Below, in pieces: positions 1 to 4,541 of a stretch of 5,247 nucleotides of DNA (positions are counted from its first letter, which is position 1; the number at the start of each line of letters is the position of its first letter). The DNA comes from Bacteroidota bacterium. GTDB taxonomy: Bacteria > Bacteroidota > Bacteroidia > Chitinophagales > Chitinophagaceae. The position numbers and the translations under genes are program-made. The notes under the pieces were generated by a model. That model was not told where the DNA came from, searched no databases, and worked only from the letters and a program-made list of their open reading frames with translations. The DNA is taken from the NCBI GenBank assembly GCA_023392575.1, contig JAEVYV010000374.1, positions 1 to 5,247 on the forward strand, in the 5' to 3' direction.

Positions 1-130
1 AATAAAAACCATACGAGCAAAAGAAAGCAACTACTCCAATTTCCAAGGTGTGTGGTAGGGGTTTTTTGAAGCATAGATAGGTGTATTCTTTACTGAAGTT
101 AGGAAGTTTCTTATTGGTTTGGTTAAAGAG

Positions 131-192
131 CAGGTCTAAAAACCTCTGCGGTTTCAGGGACTGAAAATCTAAAATCTAACCTGATTTAGACC
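131..192. repeat. Inverted-repeat element with competing pairings
   Basis: GGTCTAAA (133-140) is the exact reverse complement of TTTAGACC (185-192). A second TCTAAA copy at 168-173 could pair with the same right arm as a smaller hairpin. Inside lie TTTCAG-GGA-CTGAAA (152-166), a 6-bp stem with a 3-nt loop, and AAACC/GGTTT (140-144/150-154), which overlaps that stem. A T-rich run follows at about 197-207. It could be a weak terminator for an unseen upstream gene, a structured RNA leader, or chance pairing in AT-rich DNA. The sequence does not decide between these. Confidence 0.25.
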
Positions 193-298
193 AAAATCTT
201 ATTTTTTATAAAGGTAATTACTTATGTAGTATATTATTGACTATCAATAACTTAATTGAATTATAGTAGTTTTTCTTAAAAAAAATCAGTAAAAATAC

Positions 299-330
299 TT
301 GCATTTAAGGGCGGCGGATGATAGTTTTGC
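299..330 (+). promoter_or_regulatory. Candidate Bacteroidota-type promoter for the secreted-protein gene
   Basis: TAGTTTTGC at 322-330 fully matches the Bacteroidota -7 consensus TAnnTTTGC. A TTG at 299-301 lies 20 bases upstream, close to the spacing known for the -33 element. The DNA just upstream is very AT-rich. Transcription would start near 337, leaving a leader of about 80 nt before the ATG at 416. A weaker alternative -7 (TTGATTTG, 373-380) lies closer to the gene. The assignment rests on the motif alone. Confidence 0.45.
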
Positions 331-415
331 TGGCGTGATAAATAAATAGGTGTTTAACCTTAAATTGAATACTTGATTTGTTTACTCGTCCTAAGAAAAT
401 AACTTAATCCGTTTT

Positions 416-1402
416 ATGAAACACTTCTGCCTAACTGCTCTTTTTATCACCGCATTTTTTTGCTCTTATGCTGTTTCCAATACGGTGTCTGTTAACGGCG
501 GCCGCTGGAGTCAGCCGGCTACCTGGTCCCAGGGTAGGGTGCCTGCCAGTGGTGATACCTTGATGATTCCTGCAAACTATACTTTGGTCATCGACAACAA
601 CCTGAATATTGTTACCTGGACTTTTGTGATTAAGATCTACGGTACGTTGAACTTGAATGTCGGCAAGCTGGATATTGGACCTGCTAGCGTCATTACCATA
701 TACGACGGTGGAAAAATTACCAGTCAAAAGGAAAATAACGGAGATAAAATACTAATCGGAGGGGTTTCAAAGTATCTCGGCAGTAATGGCACCATCTATG
801 GCCCAGCCTTTGCATCTGCGGCTACTGGTGCGGCTCCTCAGGGTTTTATAGGCGGTGCGGCCCTGATTACCTTGCCGGTCAAGTTCGTTAGCTTCAGCTT
901 GACCCGTAAGGGAAGTGATGTGTTGGTGCAATGGGCTACCTCGGAAGAAGTGAATGCCTACCGCTACGAGGTGGAACGCAGTTTCGATGCCCGTGCCTGG
1001 CAGACAGTGGCCTACCTTTCGGCAGCGGGCAATAGCCGCAGCCTGAACCAGTATGCCTATACGGACAAGAATATAGGATCGAGAAGCGCTTACTACCGGG
1101 TAAAGCAAGTGGATGGTAACGGTAATTTCTCCTTCACCACCGTTCAAGTAATTAAGGCCGAAACCCTGAACGGGGATATTAAAGTAGCGGCTGCTCCCAA
1201 CAAACTGGTTTTGGATTTTCCTCAGGAAATAAAAAATGGGGTTTCTGTACGGTTGATTTCATTAAACGGCCAGGTGATCAAAGAACAAAGGATTGAGCGG
1301 GCTCATGGGCAGGTAATCCTGAGCACTTCGGCCCGGGGCAATTATTTTGTTTCGGTAAGCAATGGTCAGGACATCAGCATGACCCGTCAGGTAGTGTTAT
1401 AA
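416..1402 (+). CDS. Secreted T9SS-targeted protein with G8-like and Fn3-like regions
   Basis: This 328-residue exported protein probably ends on the cell surface or in the medium. Residues 1-21 form a signal peptide: K2-H3, a hydrophobic core rich in F/L/A, and a plausible cleavage site after AVS. Residues 22-115 hold NGGRWSQPATW, then GDTLMIP, then short beta-strand repeats (VIKIYGTLNLN, DIGPASVITI), which resembles a G8 domain, a beta-rich module of some surface and polysaccharide-associated proteins. A small-residue linker (130-150) leads to LPVKFVSFSL and an Fn3-like module (154-246) with LVQWATSEEVN, YEVERSFD and YYRVKQVDGNG, very common in Bacteroidota just before sorting tails. Residues 256-328 look like a type A T9SS sorting domain (VRLISLNGQVI, GNYFVSVSNG, terminal RQVVL). 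The usual YPNP-type opening of that tail is degenerate here (APNKLVLDFP). No catalytic motif is visible, so the function is unknown; adhesion or matrix binding is only a guess. The gene appears monocistronic, with its own promoter candidate and terminator. The ATG at 416 is chosen because it gives the complete signal peptide. Confidence 0.85.
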   Translation: MKHFCLTALFITAFFCSYAVSNTVSVNGGRWSQPATWSQGRVPASGDTLMIPANYTLVIDNNLNIVTWTFVIKIYGTLNLNVGKLDIGPASVITIYDGGKITSQKENNGDKILIGGVSKYLGSNGTIYGPAFASAATGAAPQGFIGGAALITLPVKFVSFSLTRKGSDVLVQWATSEEVNAYRYEVERSFDARAWQTVAYLSAAGNSRSLNQYAYTDKNIGSRSAYYRVKQVDGNGNFSFTTVQVIKAETLNGDIKVAAAPNKLVLDFPQEIKNGVSVRLISLNGQVIKEQRIERAHGQVILSTSARGNYFVSVSNGQDISMTRQVVL

Positions 1403-1429
1403 AATATTTTTTTTCGGACAACAACATGG

Positions 1430-1461
1430 CCCCTGGTACGATTACCGGGGGTTATTATTTT
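1430..1461 (+). terminator. Intrinsic terminator after the secreted-protein gene
   Basis: CCCCTGGTA (1430-1438) pairs with TACCGGGGG (1443-1451) over 9 bp, including one U-G wobble, across a 4-nt CGAT loop. TTATTATTTT (1452-1461) follows. It lies 28 bp after the stop codon at 1402. On the minus strand the wobble becomes an A-C mismatch and no T-run follows, so it should mainly stop rightward transcription and is unlikely to serve the convergent epimerase gene. Confidence 0.8.
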
Positions 1462-1497
1462 GCCTGGTGATCGTTATCAGATGACGAATAATGCTAC

Positions 1498-1902
1498 TTA
1501 AGAACTTGCCTCCTGGCAAAGCTCTATTAAAACGCCATTGGTGGATTTGGGATGAAGGAAGCAAACCAGCTTGTTATCGGCGCCGCGTTTGGGTTCGGGG
1601 GTCAGCAAAACAAAGCCTTCTTTTTGCAGCCGGGCCATTTCCTGCCAAATGTCTGCCACCTCAAAAGCAATGTGGTGGAGGCCTTCTCCTTTTTTGTCGA
1701 GGAACTTTGCAATCACTCCCTCCTCGGCGCTTGACTCCAGCAGTTCAATCTTGGTGTCGCCTTTTTGAAAAAAAGCCGTATGGACGTTTTCAGAGGCCAC
1801 CGTTTCGGTTTTATAACAAGCGGTATCCAACAGTTTTTCAAACAGGGGGACAGAGGCCGATAAGGACCTGACCGCAATTCCTATGTGTTCAACTTTCAGC
1901 AT
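1498..1902 (-). CDS. mce: Methylmalonyl-CoA epimerase
   Basis: This 134-residue cytoplasmic enzyme of the vicinal-oxygen-chelate (glyoxalase) fold interconverts (2R)- and (2S)-methylmalonyl-CoA, linking propionyl-CoA carboxylation to the B12-dependent mutase and succinyl-CoA. The length fits the family. The N-terminal half opens with VEHIGIAV (H6 a metal ligand) and has GDTKIELLES at 48-57 (E53 in the second ligand position). The C-terminal half has GLHHIAFEV at 74-82 (H76/H77, one a ligand) and FLHPKSTNGVLIEL at 115-128 (E127, the last ligand and general-base region). The FLHPK...GVLIEL ending is typical of bacterial and animal epimerases and argues against lactoylglutathione lyase. No carboxylase or mutase gene lies in the window. 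The gene is convergent with the secreted-protein gene and divergent from the cysteine desulfurase, so it is probably transcribed alone. No Shine-Dalgarno sequence is evident. The ATG at 1902 is supported by the metal-ligand strand starting at residue 3. Confidence 0.93.
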   Translation of the reverse strand: MLKVEHIGIAVRSLSASVPLFEKLLDTACYKTETVASENVHTAFFQKGDTKIELLESSAEEGVIAKFLDKKGEGLHHIAFEVADIWQEMARLQKEGFVLLTPEPKRGADNKLVCFLHPKSTNGVLIELCQEASS

Positions 1903-1916
1903 CGTGAATGGTTTAC

Positions 1917-1956
1917 AAAGCCGTGTAAAAGTAAGGACTGGCTTTTACACGGCTTT
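1917..1956. repeat. Perfect 15-bp inverted repeat between divergent genes
   Basis: AAAGCCGTGTAAAAG (1917-1931) is the exact reverse complement of CTTTTACACGGCTTT (1942-1956), with a 10-base spacer. It lies between the starts of the epimerase (1902, leftward) and the cysteine desulfurase (2005, rightward), where a terminator has no obvious job because both genes are transcribed away from it. Candidate promoter elements of both genes overlap its arms. It could be an operator for a dimeric regulator, an mRNA hairpin in a longer epimerase leader, or a remnant repeat. The repeat is certain; its role is inferred. Confidence 0.75.
1925..1933 (-). promoter_or_regulatory. Candidate -7 element for mce
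   Basis: Read on the minus strand this is TACTTTTAC, one mismatch from the Bacteroidota TAnnTTTGC consensus. I found no well-spaced TTTG -33 element; the nearest, at 1960-1963, has a 26-base spacer, which is too long. If real, the leader before the ATG at 1902 would be only about 15 nt. The element lies within the left arm and spacer edge of the 15-bp inverted repeat. Confidence 0.25.
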
Positions 1957-1986
1957 CGGCAAACGCCGCTTTTGGGGTAAATTTGC
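1954..1986 (+). promoter_or_regulatory. Candidate promoter for the cysteine desulfurase gene
   Basis: TAAATTTGC at 1978-1986 matches the Bacteroidota -7 consensus TAnnTTTGC exactly. A partial -33 match (TTTC, 1954-1957) lies 20 bases upstream, overlapping the end of the inverted repeat. The predicted transcript would begin near 1993 with a very short leader before the ATG at 2005. GAAAGG at 1993-1998 could act as a weak ribosome binding site if it is included in the transcript. Confidence 0.45.
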
Positions 1987-2004
1987 CGATACGAAAGGCA
2001 CAGC

Positions 2005-3189
2005 ATGTTGAAACTACCCGTTTACCTGGATTATAACGCCACTACACCCTGCGACCCAAGGGTGGTGGAAGCCATGTTGCCGTACTTTACCCAAAACTTT
2101 GGAAATGCGGCCAGCCGCAGCCATTCCTTTGGCTGGCAGGCGGAAGAAGCAGTGGAGTATGCCCGGGAGCAGGTGGCCCGCCTGATTGGCTCCGAACCCA
2201 AAGAGATCGTTTTTACCTCGGGTGCCACCGAGGCCGACAACCTGGCGTTAAAAGGCGTTTTTGAAATGTATGCCGGCAAGGGCAATCATATCATTACTTC
2301 AGCCATCGAACACAAGGCTGTGTTAGATACCTGCAGGCATTTGCAGAAGCAAGGCGCCGAGGTTACTTATTTGGGGGTGAAAGCAAACGGCTTGATTGAC
2401 CCGCAGGAGCTGGAGGCCGCCATCAAACCCACCACCATTCTGATTGCCCTGATGTACGCCAATAATGAACTGGGCACCCTCATGCCCATAAAAGAAATTG
2501 GTGCGGTGGCTAAAAAACACGGAGTCTTGTTTTTTAGCGATGCGGCACAGGCTGTAGGCAAAATTCCGGTTGATGTCAACGCGGACGGCGTGGACCTCTT
2601 GTCCCTGTCGGCTCATAAAATGTATGGTCCCAAAGGCGTGGGGGCCTTGTACGTGCGGCGCAAAGCCCCCCGGGTACGGCTAACGGCGCAAATGGACGGC
2701 GGGGGCCATGAAAAAGGCCTGCGCAGCGGCACGCTGAACGTGCCGGGTATTGTTGGTTTGGGTACGGCCGCGGAATTGTGCGGTAAGGAAATGCAGCAGG
2801 ACGCTAAACGTCTAAGCCTGCTGCGGGACAAACTGGAAACCGCCCTGCTAGCCCTGAACGAAACTTATGTAAACGGCGATCCAAAACATCGTCTGCCGCA
2901 GGTCAGCAATCTTTCGTTTAGGGGCGTGGATGGGGAAGGGTTGTTGATGGGCGTCAATAAAGAAATAGCGCTTTCTTCCGGCTCGGCCTGTACGTCGGCT
3001 TCTCTGGAGCCTTCTTATGTGTTAAAGGCCTTGGGGCTGGACGATGATCTGGCACATAGTTCGCTTCGCTTTGGTTTGGGGCGGTACACCACCGAAGAAG
3101 AGATTGATTATACCATTGAGCGGATTTCAGCCCAGGTAAGGCAATTGCGGGAAATGTATCAACACAGTGTGAAAATACACCAGCGCTGA
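2005..3189 (+). CDS. iscS: Cysteine desulfurase, IscS/NifS group I
   Basis: This 394-residue PLP enzyme (aminotransferase class V fold) turns L-cysteine into alanine and carries the sulfur as a persulfide for Fe-S cluster assembly and other thiolation pathways. Visible landmarks are the opening PVYLDYNATTPCDPRVV (5-21), TSGATEADNLALKG (71-84) for the PLP phosphate, H103 in IEHKAV stacking on the cofactor, D179 and Q182 in FSDAAQAVGK, the Schiff-base lysine K205 in SAHKMYGPKG, RSGTLNVPG (240-248), and the catalytic C329 in SSGSACTSAS. These positions nearly coincide with those of E. coli IscS. The long flexible loop around C329 marks group I (IscS/NifS) rather than SufS. The length is normal, slightly shorter than E. 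coli IscS, and the C-terminus (SVKIHQR) differs from the usual IscS tail. It is followed after 47 bp by an IscA-like gene, probably in the same transcript, but no iscU lies between. The ATG at 2005 gives the standard N-terminus. NifS is an alternative name; nothing nearby suggests nitrogen fixation. Confidence 0.95.
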   Translation: MLKLPVYLDYNATTPCDPRVVEAMLPYFTQNFGNAASRSHSFGWQAEEAVEYAREQVARLIGSEPKEIVFTSGATEADNLALKGVFEMYAGKGNHIITSAIEHKAVLDTCRHLQKQGAEVTYLGVKANGLIDPQELEAAIKPTTILIALMYANNELGTLMPIKEIGAVAKKHGVLFFSDAAQAVGKIPVDVNADGVDLLSLSAHKMYGPKGVGALYVRRKAPRVRLTAQMDGGGHEKGLRSGTLNVPGIVGLGTAAELCGKEMQQDAKRLSLLRDKLETALLALNETYVNGDPKHRLPQVSNLSFRGVDGEGLLMGVNKEIALSSGSACTSASLEPSYVLKALGLDDDLAHSSLRFGLGRYTTEEEIDYTIERISAQVRQLREMYQHSVKIHQR

Positions 3190-3200
3190 TGTGCCGTACG

Positions 3201-3224
3201 TTCAAATTTGCTAATTTCAAATTT
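3201..3224. repeat. Short direct repeat TTCAAATTT
   Basis: TTCAAATTT occurs at 3201-3209 and again at 3216-3224, a 15-base period, in the 47-bp gap between the cysteine desulfurase and the IscA-like gene. The first copy is part of the palindrome CAAATTTG (3203-3210). Similar AT-rich TTCAAATTT tracts are, from general recollection, frequent between genes in Bacteroidota. It may be simple-sequence spacer, and no regulatory role is shown. Confidence 0.45.
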
Positions 3225-3236
3225 TGGAATTGAGAT

Positions 3237-3587
3237 ATGACAACAACAGATAACGCAATACATGTTAGTGAAAAGGCAAAACAAAGGGTTTTGCAGCTCA
3301 TGCAGGATGCCGGTATTGCCAACGACCCCTCTTATTTTTTACGGGTTAGTGTGGTGGGTGGCGGCTGTTCCGGCTTAAGCTATAAAATGGATTTTGATAA
3401 CGAAATAAAATCAGCCGATCAGGTATTTGAAGACAACGGGGTAAAAGTGGTTACGGACTTAAAGAGTTTTTTGTACCTGGTAAATACGGTGCTTGAGTTC
3501 TCCGACGGTTTGAACGGCAAGGGATTTTATTTCAACAATCCCAATGCCACCCGAACCTGTGGGTGCGGAGAAAGCTTTGCGGTTTAA
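3237..3587 (+). CDS. iscA: IscA/HesB-family iron-sulfur cluster assembly protein
   Basis: This 116-residue cytoplasmic A-type carrier binds iron or an Fe-S cluster and passes it to apo-proteins. The family's three conserved cysteines are present: C44 in VVGGGCSGLSY and C108/C110 in the C-terminal TCGCGESF. The remainder follows the HesB fold: HVSEKAKQRVLQL at the start, YKMDFD after the first cysteine, LKSFLYLVNTVLEFSDGLNGKGFYFNNPNA before the last pair; in this middle stretch the usual D-(x)-S-x-x-Y/L-L-x-G pattern is recognisable but altered (SFLYLVNTVLEF). The length fits the family. It lies 47 bp after iscS on the same strand and before a strong terminator, so the two are probably co-transcribed. 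The exact subfamily (IscA, ErpA or SufA) cannot be decided from sequence alone; the symbol iscA reflects the neighbouring iscS. The ATG at 3237 gives the usual N-terminus; the ribosome binding site is weak. Confidence 0.92.
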   Translation: MTTTDNAIHVSEKAKQRVLQLMQDAGIANDPSYFLRVSVVGGGCSGLSYKMDFDNEIKSADQVFEDNGVKVVTDLKSFLYLVNTVLEFSDGLNGKGFYFNNPNATRTCGCGESFAV

Positions 3588-3608
3588 TGCGACCGGTTTC
3601 GCCATACC

Positions 3609-3645
3609 AATCCTGCTTCACACAAATTGAAGCAGGATTTTTTTT
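3609..3645 (+). terminator. Intrinsic terminator of the iscS-iscA unit
   Basis: AATCCTGCTTCA (3609-3620) pairs perfectly with TGAAGCAGGATT (3628-3639), a 12-bp stem with a 7-nt loop (CACAAAT). An uninterrupted run of eight T (3638-3645) begins at the stem base. It lies 21 bp after the iscA stop codon. This is a textbook rho-independent terminator and indicates that gldF does not depend on the iscS promoter. Confidence 0.92.
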
Positions 3646-3667
3646 GACTATGGCTTTAACAGGCAAA

Positions 3668-3702
3668 CAAGCGGAGCGATAAATATCTTCGGGCTCCGCT
3701 TG
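3668..3702. repeat. Second hairpin without a T-run, upstream of gldF
   Basis: CAAGCGGAGC (3668-3677) is the exact reverse complement of GCTCCGCTTG (3693-3702), with a 15-base spacer (3678-3692). Pairing resumes after one mismatch (AA/TT). Neither strand has a following T-run, so it is a poor intrinsic terminator. It lies between the iscA terminator and gldF and might be a leader hairpin, a protein-binding site or a backup transcription block. The repeat is certain, its role unknown. Confidence 0.6.
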
Positions 3703-3821
3703 GTTGTGCGGCGGCCTTGCTCCTGATTCTGGTTTCGTTTGTGCAATACGGTTGCTGTTCCTTTTTTGTTATTTTTTATTTTGCGTTTTACATTCTGAAT
3801 TTTAGAGTTTACTTTTCCCCC

Positions 3822-4541
3822 ATGTGGCCTGTTTGTAAAAAAGAATTAAGACAGTTTTTCAGCAACCTTACCGGTTATATTGCCATCATTGTTTTTTTGC
3901 TGGTCAACGGTTTGGTGTTGTTTGTTTTTCGAAACAATATTTTGGAAACCGGATATGCAACCCTGAACGATTTTTTTTCTTTTGCTCCCTGGGTTTTGTT
4001 GTTTTTGATTTCAGCCATTACCATGCGCAGCTTCTCCGACGAATTTAAAAGCGGCACATTCGAGATTTTGCAGACCCGCCCCATCAGCAACTGGCAAATT
4101 GTAACGGGCAAGTTCACCGGAAGCCTGGCGGTGGCGGTAATTGCCTTGCTTCCAACCCTGGTTTATTATTTTGCCATTAACCATTTGGCCTCAACCACCG
4201 GTATCGACTCCGGTGCGGCGGCCGGCTCGTATCTGGGTCTCTTGTTGTTAACGGCTGTTTTCACGGCCATTGGCATTTGTGCCAGCAGCTTTACCTCCAA
4301 TTCGGTTGTGGCCTTTATCCTCAGCCTCCTTGCCTGCGTGTTGCTTTATTTTGGGTTTAGCGCCATCAGCCAGTTGCCGGTTTTCAGCAATGGTTGGGAT
4401 TACTACATCGAGATGCTGGGCATCAGTTTTCATTACCAAAGCATCAGCCGCGGCGTAGTGGACACCCGCGACCTGGTGTATTTTCTAAGCCTCATTGTGT
4501 TCTTTTTATTAGTGACGAAGCAAAACTTACAAAAACGATAA
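3822..4541 (+). CDS. gldF: Gliding-motility ABC transporter permease GldF
   Basis: This 239-residue inner-membrane permease belongs, with GldG and the ATPase GldA, to an ABC transporter required for gliding in Flavobacterium johnsoniae; its substrate is not established. It starts with MWPVCKKELRQFFSNLTGYI, the usual GldF opening, where a short cytoplasmic KKEL segment precedes the first membrane helix. About six helices are visible (roughly 17-36, 53-68, 98-120, 138-156, 162-181, 216-232). Family landmarks are SAITMRSFSDEFKSGTFEIL (64-83), TRPISNWQIVTGKF (85-98), LLPTLVYY (109-116), IDSGAAAGSYLGLLLL (128-143) and FTAIGICASSFT. The reading frame is open upstream to a TTG at 3717, adding 35 hydrophobic residues from T-rich DNA; the ATG at 3822 is preferred because it restores the family's length and N-terminus. 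It overlaps gldG by one base, implying translational coupling. No GldA gene is in the window. Confidence 0.92.
   Translation: MWPVCKKELRQFFSNLTGYIAIIVFLLVNGLVLFVFRNNILETGYATLNDFFSFAPWVLLFLISAITMRSFSDEFKSGTFEILQTRPISNWQIVTGKFTGSLAVAVIALLPTLVYYFAINHLASTTGIDSGAAAGSYLGLLLLTAVFTAIGICASSFTSNSVVAFILSLLACVLLYFGFSAISQLPVFSNGWDYYIEMLGISFHYQSISRGVVDTRDLVYFLSLIVFFLLVTKQNLQKR

Larger units (their letters stand above)
1..415. other. AT-rich gene-free left flank
   Basis: I see no credible coding region on either strand in these 415 bases. The stretch is strongly AT-rich from about 195 to 300. It contains a possible folded element (131-192) and a promoter candidate (299-330), listed separately. A GGGG followed by six T at 58-66 resembles the tail of a terminator for a gene to the left, but a convincing stem is lacking. 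It is most simply the upstream regulatory region of the secreted-protein gene plus the 3' flank of an unseen neighbour. Confidence 0.6.

Noticed and set aside
4..66. AAAAACC/GGTTTTT pair with a T-run, as a terminator at the left edge
   Set aside because: The arms are short, almost wholly A/T and separated by about 50 bases without a good inner stem, so chance pairing is likely.
1463..1482. Hairpin CTGGTGAT/TTATCAG as a terminator for mce
   Set aside because: It relies on G-U pairs that exist only in the + strand RNA; in the mce transcript they become A-C mismatches, and no T-run follows.
1491..1871. Open frames on the + strand across the epimerase gene
   Set aside because: They lie antisense to a clearly recognisable methylmalonyl-CoA epimerase, show no family motif, and are rich in residues typical of shadow frames.
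2031..2831. Minus-strand open frames inside iscS
   Set aside because: They are fully contained in a conserved coding region and reflect its composition only.
3770..3784. TATTTTGC and TATTTTTT motifs as a gldF promoter
   Set aside because: They resemble the -7 consensus but each has a missing or mismatched base, no well-spaced -33 element was found, and the region is so T-rich that near matches are expected.
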